From Mycolicibacterium iranicum (GTDB taxonomy: Bacteria > Actinomycetota > Actinomycetes > Mycobacteriales > Mycobacteriaceae): DNA of 64,000 nt. The DNA is taken from the NCBI RefSeq assembly GCF_002101705.1, contig NZ_LQPC01000037.1, positions 1 through 64,000 of the forward strand, given 5' to 3'. Both the position numbers and the translations under genes were made by a program. Shown here one piece after another: positions 26,278 through 34,999 of the stretch (its first letter is position 1; each line of letters starts with the position of its first letter). The notes under the pieces were generated by a model, which made no database searches, was not told the origin of the DNA, and saw only the letters and a list, made by a program, of their open reading frames with translations.

Positions 26278-27467
26278 CCGAGCGCGATTTCGGCGTGCCG
26301 CTGTCGGCGGCGGACCGCGACTTTCACGATGAGGTCAGGGCCTTCCTCGCAGCGGCGCTGACGCCGGACGTCCGTGCCGTCGGCGGTACCGAGACTGATC
26401 GCCTCGATCGAATGCGGTTGTGGCAGAGAAAACTTCATGAGGCCGGGCTCGCCGCCATCTCGTGGCCGACGGAGTTCGGCGGTCGTAGTGCAACGCCGGT
26501 GCAGCAGCTGATGTTCAACGCGGAGATGGCGGCCGCCGGCACCCCCGAGCCCATCAACCGCAGCGCCATCAACCAGCTCGGGCCGACGATCATCCAGTGG
26601 GGCACCGACGAGCAGCGCGCGTACTACCTACCACGCATTCTGTCCGCCGAGGACGTGTGGTGCCAGGGGTTCAGTGAACCTGGTGCGGGCAGCGATCTGG
26701 CCTCTCTCAAGACACAGGCCGTCATCGACGGCGATGAGCTGGTCATCACCGGCCAGAAGGTGTGGACATCGAAGGCGCACTACGCCAACCGAATCTATCT
26801 GCTCGCACGCACCGATCCGGATGCCGAACCGCGCAAAGGGATCAGCTACGTGCTCGCCGATCTCGGCACCGAGGGCATCGACGTGCGCCCGATTCGCCAG
26901 ATCTCGGGCGACGCCGAATTCAGCGAGGTGTTCTTCGACGCCGTACGAGTTCCGATCCGCAACGTGCTGGGACCGCTGCACGACGGCTGGCGAGTCGCCA
27001 AATCGACGCTCGGCTACGAACGCGTCGGCCAAAGCCGCACGCACCGAATCGAACGTCGCCTGCGCATTCTCCTCGACATGGCGCGTGGAGGTGACGACCT
27101 CAGCGACAACGGATTCGATGACGACTACATCGCCGATCACCTGGTGCGCTTCACCGCCCAGGTGGAGGCGCTGCGGCAGATCGCGGCCCAGGCGACAGCC
27201 GCAGGAGTTCGCGGCGTCAGCCCCGGACCTGAGGCATCGATGGCGAAGCTATTGACCTCGGAGGTCGATCAGGCCATGGCCACTTTTGGCCTCGACTTGG
27301 CCGGAGCCGCCGGTGTTCTCGAACGCGGTTCACCGTCGGCTGCGAAGAAGGGAAACGTAGCCAAGAGTTACCTGCTGATGCGCGCCGCGACGTTCGGAGC
27401 CGGCACGTCCGAGATCCAGCGCAACGTGGTCGCCGAAAGACTGTTGGGGCTGCCTCGTGACCCGTGA
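26274..27467 (+). CDS. Acyl-CoA dehydrogenase, subunit of a two-gene pair (pair 1)
   Basis: 397 residues. Full acyl-CoA dehydrogenase architecture: N-terminal helices, the QGFSEPGAGSDLASLKT FAD/substrate segment (about 135-150), beta domain with GQKVWTSKAHYA, and a C-terminal four-helix domain ending GAGTSEIQRNVVAERLLG. The following gene encodes a second, divergent subunit, the arrangement of ChsE-type heterotetramers that desaturate steroid side-chain CoAs. GTG 26274 overlaps the SRPBCC stop, which argues against the longer upstream start. Confidence 0.85.
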   Translation: MTERDFGVPLSAADRDFHDEVRAFLAAALTPDVRAVGGTETDRLDRMRLWQRKLHEAGLAAISWPTEFGGRSATPVQQLMFNAEMAAAGTPEPINRSAINQLGPTIIQWGTDEQRAYYLPRILSAEDVWCQGFSEPGAGSDLASLKTQAVIDGDELVITGQKVWTSKAHYANRIYLLARTDPDAEPRKGISYVLADLGTEGIDVRPIRQISGDAEFSEVFFDAVRVPIRNVLGPLHDGWRVAKSTLGYERVGQSRTHRIERRLRILLDMARGGDDLSDNGFDDDYIADHLVRFTAQVEALRQIAAQATAAGVRGVSPGPEASMAKLLTSEVDQAMATFGLDLAGAAGVLERGSPSAAKKGNVAKSYLLMRAATFGAGTSEIQRNVVAERLLGLPRDP

Positions 27468-28512
27468 AGTCGAACCGTCGCTGCACGACATCGCTGATGC
27501 CGCAGTAGAACTCGCCGAACTGCGCAACACCGCAGACGACATCCTTACCCGGATGTGGTCGCCGAGCCACACTCGCGCGCTGCTCGATTTGCCGGGCCCG
27601 GCCTTCGACGACGACCTGTGGAAGGCGGTCGTCGAACTGGGTTGGGCAGACGTCCTGGTCGACGAATCTCGGGGTGGCGGCGGGGGCGGCTTGCGCGAAC
27701 TGTGCGTCCTCGCGGAGGCCTCCGGAGCGGCTGCGCTTCCCGTGCCACTGGCGGATTCCGCGGCGGCGAACTGGTGCGAGGAACGGTGTACGAGTGGTGT
27801 CGCCGTCATCCTCGGCGATGCCGAAGCCGTGCTCAGCGGCGACGAGGTGACCGGCCGGTGGTCTCTCGTCTCCTTCGCGGGCGTGGCGGACAGACTGCTG
27901 GTGATCGCCCGACGCGGTGTTGAGTCCGTACTCGGGGTCGTCGACGCCAAGGGTCCCGGCGTGCGCACAGAACCCGAGCGACCACTCGATCACAGCCCTA
28001 CGGCAACCGTCACGCTGGACGGGGCGCCGTTACGCCCTTTGGCGTCCGGCACTGATGCGGTCCGCCGCCATCACGACGCGATGAGCAGAGCGCGTCTTGC
28101 GACCGTGGCGGAGTTGATCGGAATCGCGTCCGCGGCCAACGATGCTGCGGTCGAATACGCCAAGATGCGCGTCACATTCGGACAACCGATCGGAGCACGG
28201 CAGGCCATCAAGCACCGCCTCGTTGACCAACGCTGTGCGATCGAGGTTGCTCGCGCTTTGGTGAACCGAGCCGCCGACGCATGCGAACTGGAACATCCCG
28301 ACCGCGATGCCCTGGTGTCACTTGCCGCGTTCTGGGCCATCGATTCGTTACGTCGCGTACCTGAAGGGGCCACTCAAGTTTTCGGCGGAATCGCCTACAC
28401 CTGGGAGCACGATGCCCACGTGCATCTTCGCCGCGCAGCGACCAGAGTGGCGACGCTCGGTTCGCGCGCCCAGCACCGGGCCGTCGTCACGGAGTGGATT
28501 CGCACGCGTTGA
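27457..28512 (+). CDS. Acyl-CoA dehydrogenase-like partner subunit (pair 1)
   Basis: 351 residues, shorter than a normal acyl-CoA dehydrogenase. The N-terminal and middle domains are weakly conserved, but the C-terminal domain has the diagnostic QPIGARQAIKHRLVD and FGGIAYTWEHDAHVHLRRA motifs of the FadE-type partner subunit. It overlaps the previous gene by 11 bp. Together they should form one FAD enzyme with mixed active sites. Gly-rich loop ESRGGGGGGL near residue 69 is normal for this class. Confidence 0.83.
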   Translation: MTREVEPSLHDIADAAVELAELRNTADDILTRMWSPSHTRALLDLPGPAFDDDLWKAVVELGWADVLVDESRGGGGGGLRELCVLAEASGAAALPVPLADSAAANWCEERCTSGVAVILGDAEAVLSGDEVTGRWSLVSFAGVADRLLVIARRGVESVLGVVDAKGPGVRTEPERPLDHSPTATVTLDGAPLRPLASGTDAVRRHHDAMSRARLATVAELIGIASAANDAAVEYAKMRVTFGQPIGARQAIKHRLVDQRCAIEVARALVNRAADACELEHPDRDALVSLAAFWAIDSLRRVPEGATQVFGGIAYTWEHDAHVHLRRAATRVATLGSRAQHRAVVTEWIRTR

Positions 28513-28521
28513 CGAAGCGCG

Positions 28522-28971
28522 TCAGTGGGTATTGGCCGCACCGAACTCCATCATGAGGTGGGTAAGGCGCAGTTCGGCGATGCGCCAGGCACCGTCGGCG
28601 CGCACCCACCTGTCGTGGTAGTGGCCGAACGCCGTCAACGACGCCCCGTTCTCCCAGACCACTCTCTCCTGCACCGCCCAGATCGCCCGCACCTCGTCAG
28701 GGGACACGATCTCGAACTCCGGTGAGTGCACCTGGTGCACCGTGATCGCCTCGGCCACCGCCGAACCGACGGCCGCCAGGACGTCGTCGCGGCCTGTGAT
28801 CGGCGTCGACGACGGATCGTCTCCGGCGAGATCGAACGCGACGTCCTTGGCCAACAGGTCGCTGAGAGCTGACCACGCCTTCGTGTCCATCAACCGGCAG
28901 TAGCGCGCCTTGGCCTGTTCCAGTTGGGAGTACACGATCAGCGCTTCGAGGTCACGCCCCGAGCCGGTCAC
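28522..28971 (-). CDS. SnoaL/NTF2-like protein
   Basis: 149 residues. An N-terminal helix (QLEQAKARYCRLMDTKAWSA) followed by an alpha+beta cone (FDLAGDDPSSTPITGRD...HQVHSPEFEIV...ERVVWENGASLTAFGHYHDRW) matches the SnoaL-like fold used by hydratases, isomerases and cyclases. A Tyr/Asp/His set suggests enzymatic rather than binding function, but the reaction is unknown. GTG 28971 overlaps the P450 stop (GTGA), fixing the start and showing coupling to the two P450 genes upstream. Confidence 0.75.
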   Translation of the reverse strand: MTGSGRDLEALIVYSQLEQAKARYCRLMDTKAWSALSDLLAKDVAFDLAGDDPSSTPITGRDDVLAAVGSAVAEAITVHQVHSPEFEIVSPDEVRAIWAVQERVVWENGASLTAFGHYHDRWVRADGAWRIAELRLTHLMMEFGAANTH

Positions 28972-30188
28972 GTCAACTCGAGTTCGAGATGGTCGAGCCG
29001 TCGAACCAAGATGCTGGGCAGCCAACGACCCACCTCTACAGCCCTGATCCAGTCGGTGCGCTCCAACGTCGTCCGCAACACTGTGGTCGCCTCCAGCCGA
29101 GCGAGCGCGGCACCTACGCAGAAATGCGCGCCCTTGCCAAAAGTCATGTGGCTCTTGCTACGTGGGCGGTCCAGTCGGAACTCGTTCGGGTGATCGAACT
29201 GGCTCGGATCGCGATTGACGGCACCCCACAGCAAAAGTAGTCGCGACCCGGCCGGCAGCGCCACTCCCCCGAGAGTGGCGTCGGAGACGACGTGTCGGTA
29301 GTGCCCACGGAACGGCGGTTCGAACCGCAGCACCTCCTCGATGAAGGCGGGCAGCAGTTCGGGCTCCCCCCTCAGCCTGCGCTGCAGTTCCGGGCGGGTA
29401 GACAGCAGCCACATCGCTGTGCCGAGGAGGGAGGCAGTCGATTCGCCGCCTGCACTGAATAGGGTCAGCATGATCACGCGCGCAGCCGTGTCATCGAGCC
29501 GTCCTGACGCGCATGCCGTCGCGAGATCGCCGAGCAGGTTGTCACCGGGATCTGCTGCGGCGCAGTCGAAGTGCTCGCTGATGTAGCCGCTGAGTTCCAC
29601 TGCGGCCATAGCTGCTGCGTTCAGTTGCTCTGCGGAGACCAGTCCATCAAGCAGTTGCGTGGTAGCGTATCCGGACGCTATGAGCATGTCGACATCCTCG
29701 GAAGGCAAGCCGATGATGCGCGCCACCACCATCATCGGGAGTCGATTTGCGACCGCGCTCATCCATTCGATGCGACCGCCCTCGACACCGTCGGTCAGCA
29801 GCCCGTCGGCAGTCTCGCCGACGAAGTCCTCAGCCGCATTGATGCGCTTGGCTGCGAGCTGCGGAACGAGCATCTTGCGGTGCAGCGCGTGCGCCGGGTC
29901 GTCGGCCGTCGCCAAGACGTGCGACGCACCGCCCAGCCCCTCCATCTCCAACGCGCCGACCCCGCCCTCTGCCGAGTACGTCATGGCGGCAGTGAGATTC
30001 GACGAGAAGATCTCGGGCCGTGCGATGACCTCATTGACTTCGTCCCAGCCACAGACGACGTGGAAGGACGAATCTCCGATGCGGTGCACTGGCCCCGTCG
30101 CCCGCAGCCGGTCGTACAGCGGGTAGGGATCCTGGACGTTGGCGTCGTCGAAGAACTCGATGGTGCCGCGCTCGCTGCGTACCGTCAT
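28968..30188 (-). CDS. Cytochrome P450 (island P450 no. 1)
   Basis: 406 residues. I-helix FSAGGEST, ExxR in EEVLR, and the heme motif FGKGAHFCVGAALAR place the Cys ligand near residue 354. Soluble class I bacterial P450 needing ferredoxin and reductase. ATG 30188 is chosen; the upstream extension has a basic, non-P450 composition. It is transcribed with the P450 at 30232 (43-bp gap), and the SnoaL gene overlaps its stop. Confidence 0.9.
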   Translation of the reverse strand: MTVRSERGTIEFFDDANVQDPYPLYDRLRATGPVHRIGDSSFHVVCGWDEVNEVIARPEIFSSNLTAAMTYSAEGGVGALEMEGLGGASHVLATADDPAHALHRKMLVPQLAAKRINAAEDFVGETADGLLTDGVEGGRIEWMSAVANRLPMMVVARIIGLPSEDVDMLIASGYATTQLLDGLVSAEQLNAAAMAAVELSGYISEHFDCAAADPGDNLLGDLATACASGRLDDTAARVIMLTLFSAGGESTASLLGTAMWLLSTRPELQRRLRGEPELLPAFIEEVLRFEPPFRGHYRHVVSDATLGGVALPAGSRLLLLWGAVNRDPSQFDHPNEFRLDRPRSKSHMTFGKGAHFCVGAALARLEATTVLRTTLERTDWIRAVEVGRWLPSILVRRLDHLELELT

Positions 30189-30231
30189 CGTCGCGGGTGC
30201 CTTCCGGCCAGCACGTGTGCGCCGCCGGAGA

Positions 30232-31446
30232 TCAGCGATAGTCGAGGGTGACCGGCAGGCGATCGTAGGTGTGAACGAGAGACGACGGCCGCAGTACACC
30301 CTCACCGGTAACGCGGAGCCCCTTCGTCCGCTTGATCAACTCGTCGAGAACGACGCGCGCTTCACGCCGAGCCAGTGCGGCACCCATGCAGAAGTGCTCC
30401 CCGACCCCGAAGCCGAGGTGCCCCGCGGCGTCGGCGCGATGGACATCGAACTGCTCAGCGGTCGGTCCCCAGTGCTCGACGTCGCGATTGGCGGATGCGT
30501 AGGCCAGCAGCAGCCCGTCGCCCTCCCGAATCGTGACTCCACGGACCTCGACGTCGTGAGCGGCTTGACGCGCCATGCTCATCACGGGCGTCCACCAACG
30601 CAACACCTCCTCCACCGCGTTATTGCCCACCTCGGGATCGGCGAGCGCTTGCTGGGCTTGGTCGGGGTGCATGTCGAAACAGGCTGCGATGCCGGCGATC
30701 AGGCTCTGGGTGGTTTCGCTGCCAGCAGCGAGCAGAGTGAGCGCATACGTCATCACCTGGATCTCGTTGAACGGCTCACCGTCGATGCGCACCTGCGACA
30801 GCATCGTCAGCAGGTCGTCGGTGGGCGCGCTCGCGCGCTCGGCGACGAGCGCCATCAGGTAGGGCGCCACCTCGCCGAAGATGGTCTCCATGTCTTTGTC
30901 GTCGGCCACACCACTGCCGACCTTGGCGATCGTGGTGGCCCAGCCCGCCACCTTCGTCCAGTCCTCCTCCGGAACGCCGAGGAGGTGGGCGAAGACGTAC
31001 ACGGGGAACGGTTCAGCGACCCGCTCGATCCAGTCGAACTCTCCATCGGGCAGGTCGTCGAAGATCGAGGCGATCACCTCGCGAACTCGTGTCTCTATCT
31101 TGGCCACGGCCGCCGGGGTGAAGCGCACGCCGATCGCCTTGCGGTGCGCACGATGTTCCGGCGGGTCCATGAAGAGGATCCCGCGACCCCCGTACCCTTG
31201 CGGGTCACGACCCTCGCGATGCGCGATCAGGTCCATCATGATCGCGATGCGTTCGGACTTGAACTTCTCCGGCCGTGCGGAGATCGTCTTGATGTCGTCG
31301 TATTTGGTGACGACCCAGAACTTGCCCTGCTCATACCAGTGCACCGGGTCGGTCTCACGCAGATGGCGGAACGTCGCGTTGGGGTCGCCGAGGTAAAACG
31401 AAGCGTCGTCGAAACGGGCTTCGGACAGGGCTGTGGTCGTCGCCAT
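30232..31446 (-). CDS. Cytochrome P450 (island P450 no. 2)
   Basis: 404 residues. DPPEHRAHRKAIGVRFTP (substrate-side C-helix region), I-helix LLAAGSETTQS, ExxR in EEVLR, and heme motif FGVGEHFCMGAALARREA. The sequence style resembles steroid-acid hydroxylating actinobacterial P450s, but specificity cannot be read. ATG 31446 starts MATTTALSEARFD; five bases upstream begins operator copy 6. First gene of the P450-P450-SnoaL operon. Confidence 0.9.
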   Translation of the reverse strand: MATTTALSEARFDDASFYLGDPNATFRHLRETDPVHWYEQGKFWVVTKYDDIKTISARPEKFKSERIAIMMDLIAHREGRDPQGYGGRGILFMDPPEHRAHRKAIGVRFTPAAVAKIETRVREVIASIFDDLPDGEFDWIERVAEPFPVYVFAHLLGVPEEDWTKVAGWATTIAKVGSGVADDKDMETIFGEVAPYLMALVAERASAPTDDLLTMLSQVRIDGEPFNEIQVMTYALTLLAAGSETTQSLIAGIAACFDMHPDQAQQALADPEVGNNAVEEVLRWWTPVMSMARQAAHDVEVRGVTIREGDGLLLAYASANRDVEHWGPTAEQFDVHRADAAGHLGFGVGEHFCMGAALARREARVVLDELIKRTKGLRVTGEGVLRPSSLVHTYDRLPVTLDYR

Positions 31447-31451
31447 TCCTG

Positions 31452-31480
31452 AACAATAGAACATTGTGTGTGAATGTGTG
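31452..31480. promoter_or_regulatory. 29-bp island operator, copy 6
   Basis: Arms AACAATAGAAC and GTGAATGTGTG separated by 7 bp. The left arm is near-ideal and the right arm degenerate. It is immediately upstream of the minus-strand P450 start and is one of two copies in this divergent gap. Confidence 0.6.
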
Positions 31481-31509
31481 AAGTTTGCCTTCCCGTGGCG
31501 GGGTTGGAC

Positions 31510-31538
31510 AACAATCGAACGGATAATGTTCAATTGTT
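31510..31538. promoter_or_regulatory. 29-bp island operator, copy 7 (best match)
   Basis: Arms AACAATCGAAC and GTTCAATTGTT separated by 7 bp. Ten of eleven positions pair symmetrically, the best dyad among the 13 sites. It lies 38 bp upstream of the plus-strand CoA-transferase gene at 31577. Confidence 0.75.
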
Positions 31539-31576
31539 GCGTTACGACGACCCACGAGGGCAGGAGCTGACGCGAG

Positions 31577-33664
31577 TTGACCGACGCTGTGCTGTCCTCG
31601 GGATTTCTCTCGGGAATCCGTGTGCTGCAGATCGGCGACGACGTGACCGGATCTGCGGCAGCTGCCTTGCTCACATTCCTCGGCGCCGATGTCACCCGAA
31701 CCGCACCGACGGCCAACTGCCGAGCTGGGCCGCTCATCACCACGGCCAACGGGACGGCGGCGGCCGTAGACCTTGTACTGGACCGCGGAAAGAACGTCCT
31801 GGCCGACGGGATCGACGCGGACCCCGCCGACTACGACATCGTCATCACAGACGGCGCCACCTCGGCTGTAGCCCCCCGCGACGGGGTTGTGCTCGTCACG
31901 GTGTCACCCTTCGGCGCGACCGGCCCGCTGAGCCACAGGCCGGGGGGCGAGATCACCATGCAGGCCAGCGGCGGCCTGCTGGCCACCATCGAGGACGCCG
32001 ATGGCGTCCCGGTGCCGGCGCCCGGTTACGTCGCATCGAAGGCTGCGGGCGCGGTGACGGCACTGGCGGCCCTGCACGGGTTGGACCGCCGCAACCGCGA
32101 CGGCGGCGCAGTCGTGGTCGACGTGTCAGCTCAAGAGGCGGTCATCTTCACGGCGGCTCTGCCCGAATGCGCGCACGTCCTATACCGATGCCCTGGCCGG
32201 GCGGGCAGCGGACGCTATCTTGCGCCGTCCGGTGTATTCCCCTGCCGTGACGGCCTCGTCCGTATCACTGCAGTAGAGAACCATCAATGGAAGGGCCTCC
32301 GTACCGCGCTCGGCGAGCCGGAGTGGGCTGCCGGGCTGGACGAGCGGCCCGCCCGCATCGAGAACGCCGACACCATCAACGCCCGGGTGACCGAGTGGAC
32401 GTCCACAAGGCACAAGGCCGACTGTGCAGACCTACTGCAAGCCCATGGCGTCCCGTCCACTCCGGTCAATCACCCATCCGAACTTCTCGCATCGCCACAG
32501 TTCGCGTACCGAGGGTCGCTGCAATCCGTCCGACTCGCCGGAACCGACACAGTGGTTCCCGGTCCGCCGTGGTCCATCAGTCGGGGAGCTCCAACCGCGC
32601 GGGCGCGGCGGCAGGGGCTCACCGGCCTGCGCATCGCCGAACTGACCCATGTTCTGGCGGGCCCGATCGTGGGTGCTCTGCTCGGTGCCATGGGTGCCAC
32701 GGTCGTTCGAATCGAGGACCCCGAGCGACTCGACATATACCGCCGCAGCGGGCCATTCGCTGACGGTGTCGCAGGACCCGAGCGGGGGGCCTACTATGCC
32801 GTGGCCAACCATTCCAAGCACAGCGTTCTGCTCGATCCGGCGCACGCCTGCGAAGACGTGGCCGCCATCCTCGCCGATTCGGACGTGCTGATCGAGAACG
32901 TGGGCTCGTCTCGTCTGCAGCGGCTCGCGGTTGATCCGGGTGAGCTCGCCGAATCCGGGCGGCTGACCCTGCGAGTCTCCGGCTTCGGCTCGGACGGCCC
33001 AATGGCGGGATACCGCGTGTATGCCAACAACGTTCAGTCCTACGGCGGGCTCGCAGGCCTGACCACAACAACCGACGGGACTCCCGCGCGTTTGGGCACC
33101 GTCCTCGCGGACCCCCTGTCATCGGTGGTCGGCGCCGTGGTGATTGCTGCTTGGGCGATCGGGCCGTGTCGAACCAGCGGAGCGGTCGTCGATCTCTCGA
33201 TGGCCGAGGTGGTGACGTCGACCGTCTCCGAGTTCGTGGCAGCGGCGACCGAACACCCGCCGACTGGCGGCGCCGTAGCCCGCGGTGTCTACCGCGCCAC
33301 CGACGATCGATGGGTCGCAGTCGAGCTGAGCGGTGAACAGTGCGACACAGAGCGGGCCGAGTTCGTGGCGATGCTCATCGCTACGAACCGGGCCGACGAC
33401 GCGGCGTTCAAACTGCAAGGTGCAGGCGTTGAAGCCGCTGTGATCCGCCGCGCCGGCGAACTGATCAACGATCCGCACCTGGCATCTCGCCGATTCTTCC
33501 CCGAAATCGCCCATCCTGACCCCGATCTCGGCACCGGCCAGCTGGTCGGGCTGCCCTGGCAGTTTGTCGGCGAGGGCCCGGTGCCCCTCGCACCGCCGCC
33601 TGCACTCGGGAGTTCGACCGCCGACTACACAAGGACATCGCATGCCGACATCACCACCACCTGA
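31577..33664 (+). CDS. Tandem CaiB/BaiF (family III CoA-transferase) fusion
   Basis: 695 residues made of two CaiB-type units: 1-330 (starting LSGIRVLQIGDDVTGSAAAA) and about 345-690 (starting LTGLRIAELTHVLAGPIVG). Family III enzymes move CoA through an aspartyl-CoA anhydride or act as racemases. At the aligned catalytic position both units carry Glu instead of Asp (VDVSAQEA; VDLSMAEV). The TTG at 31577 is taken as start; AGGAG is 10 bases upstream, and GTG 31589 is possible. The tandem form may mimic the interlocked dimer of single-domain relatives. Confidence 0.85.
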   Translation: MTDAVLSSGFLSGIRVLQIGDDVTGSAAAALLTFLGADVTRTAPTANCRAGPLITTANGTAAAVDLVLDRGKNVLADGIDADPADYDIVITDGATSAVAPRDGVVLVTVSPFGATGPLSHRPGGEITMQASGGLLATIEDADGVPVPAPGYVASKAAGAVTALAALHGLDRRNRDGGAVVVDVSAQEAVIFTAALPECAHVLYRCPGRAGSGRYLAPSGVFPCRDGLVRITAVENHQWKGLRTALGEPEWAAGLDERPARIENADTINARVTEWTSTRHKADCADLLQAHGVPSTPVNHPSELLASPQFAYRGSLQSVRLAGTDTVVPGPPWSISRGAPTARARRQGLTGLRIAELTHVLAGPIVGALLGAMGATVVRIEDPERLDIYRRSGPFADGVAGPERGAYYAVANHSKHSVLLDPAHACEDVAAILADSDVLIENVGSSRLQRLAVDPGELAESGRLTLRVSGFGSDGPMAGYRVYANNVQSYGGLAGLTTTTDGTPARLGTVLADPLSSVVGAVVIAAWAIGPCRTSGAVVDLSMAEVVTSTVSEFVAAATEHPPTGGAVARGVYRATDDRWVAVELSGEQCDTERAEFVAMLIATNRADDAAFKLQGAGVEAAVIRRAGELINDPHLASRRFFPEIAHPDPDLGTGQLVGLPWQFVGEGPVPLAPPPALGSSTADYTRTSHADITTT

Positions 33665-33884
33665 CCGCGCCGCCACCGTGTGGTCATCGACGTTCATTCC
33701 GTCGAAGTCACCGTTTTCCGACTTTGGGAGCGACGGCTACAGCGTCGCGTGGGTCGATACCGTGGAGGGACGCCTGCAGGTGCTGGTCGAAGGTGACCGA
33801 CCGGCTCCGGGCACCGTCGGTGAGATCGTCGTGCGGACCCTCGACGAGCAGGCGGTCGACATCTTCTCCGCGGATGCGCAATGA
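33642..33884 (+). CDS. Small OB-fold (DUF35-like) protein without zinc ribbon
   Basis: 80 residues. The strand pattern SDGYSVAWVDTVEGRLQVLVEG followed by PAPGTVGEIVVRTLDE looks like the OB-fold half of DUF35, with the Cys-bearing ribbon absent. It sits directly before a thiolase-like gene, overlapping it by 4 bp (ATGA), the usual arrangement of DUF35/Ltp partners. Start ATG 33642 lies inside the end of the CoA-transferase gene. Confidence 0.6.
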   Translation: MPTSPPPDRAATVWSSTFIPSKSPFSDFGSDGYSVAWVDTVEGRLQVLVEGDRPAPGTVGEIVVRTLDEQAVDIFSADAQ

Positions 33885-34999
33885 ACATGGCATATCTCAC
33901 CGGAGTCGGGGTCACCGAGTTCGGCAGGCACGGCGAGGTCCCGCTGTCGGAACTCGGTTTTGCTGCGGCGCGAAAGGCACTGGCGGACGCGAATATCGAC
34001 TACGACGAGGTCGGCGAGGTGTTCACCGCGTCGGCGCTGGCCCCACCCCAGACAGGTTTGAAGGTCGCCCTTGCTCTGGGGCGCACGGGAATTCCCGTCA
34101 CCGCCACCGAAAGTGCCTCGGCGGGAGGCCTTGTCGCACTTCGCCAAGCTGTGTGGGCAGTCGCGTCCGGACGCTGCCGGACAGCCCTGGCGATCGGCTA
34201 TGAGAAAACCACAGCGCTGGAACCGGGCGGTGTCGTTCCCGCGGCGGTCGGCTTCTGGGATCGCTTCCCCCCGCAAACCCACTACGCGATCGAAGCGGCA
34301 CGCTGGCTGTACGACTCCGGCTGCGGACCCGATGTCATCGCGGCGGTGGCGGCCAAATCGCACAACCATGCGCGACTGAATCCGCTGGCGGCCAGGCGGA
34401 GCGTCGAACCGGTCACCGTCTCCGACGTGCTCGCCGCCCGCCTGGTGGCCGAGCCTCTGACGAAGATGATGTGCCACGCCTCCGTCGACGGAGGTGCGGC
34501 AGTGGTCGTCACTGCGGAACCACGCCCCCGGTCGGTGTCGGTGCTGTCGATCGAACAGACAAGCTGGCCAGCAGATTCAGCGTGGCCGCTGGTCGGACCC
34601 GTCGTGGGGCCACCGTCCCAGTTGACCCTCACCGCTCAACGTGCGTACGCCTTCGCCGGCGTGACGCCTCCCGACATAGACGTGGTGTCGTTGCACGATA
34701 TGTGCGCCAGCGAAGAGATCACGGCTCTGGTGGCGATGGGACTGGCTGACTCATCCGAGATCGTCAAGCTGGCTGAGGCCGGCGGCCTCGCCTACGACGG
34801 TGCACTCCCGGTGAACACCGACGGCGGCTGTATCGCACGTGGCCACCCAATCGGCGCCACCGGCCTGGCACAAACCGCTGAGGTGGTCATCCAACTTCGC
34901 GGTGAGGCGGAGCCCAGGCAGGTGCGCAGTCCGCGCATCGGTTTGGTTCAGGCGGTGGGAGGCGGTGGCTCGTGCGTCGCCGCCGTCCTCGCTGCGTGA
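33881..34999 (+). CDS. Thiolase-fold protein (Ltp/SCP-x type), second copy
   Basis: 372 residues. Thiolase fold with the C-terminal NTDGGCIARGHPIGATG loop intact, but the N-terminal nucleophile loop reads TATESASAGGL, with no Cys. A condensing thiolase reaction is therefore unlikely; a retro-aldolase or C-C lyase role with the preceding OB-fold protein is more plausible. It differs from the copy at 20848 by keeping the GHPxGATG His. Its TGA is directly followed by the convergent CaiB stop. Confidence 0.8.
   Translation: MNMAYLTGVGVTEFGRHGEVPLSELGFAAARKALADANIDYDEVGEVFTASALAPPQTGLKVALALGRTGIPVTATESASAGGLVALRQAVWAVASGRCRTALAIGYEKTTALEPGGVVPAAVGFWDRFPPQTHYAIEAARWLYDSGCGPDVIAAVAAKSHNHARLNPLAARRSVEPVTVSDVLAARLVAEPLTKMMCHASVDGGAAVVVTAEPRPRSVSVLSIEQTSWPADSAWPLVGPVVGPPSQLTLTAQRAYAFAGVTPPDIDVVSLHDMCASEEITALVAMGLADSSEIVKLAEAGGLAYDGALPVNTDGGCIARGHPIGATGLAQTAEVVIQLRGEAEPRQVRSPRIGLVQAVGGGGSCVAAVLAA

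Noticed and set aside
31510..31538. KstR or KstR2 (cholesterol regulon) operator
   Set aside because: As I recall, the KstR site has AAC and GTT separated by 2 bp and KstR2 has CAAG/CTTG; here AC and GT are separated by 7 bp with outer ACA/TGT arms, a different geometry.
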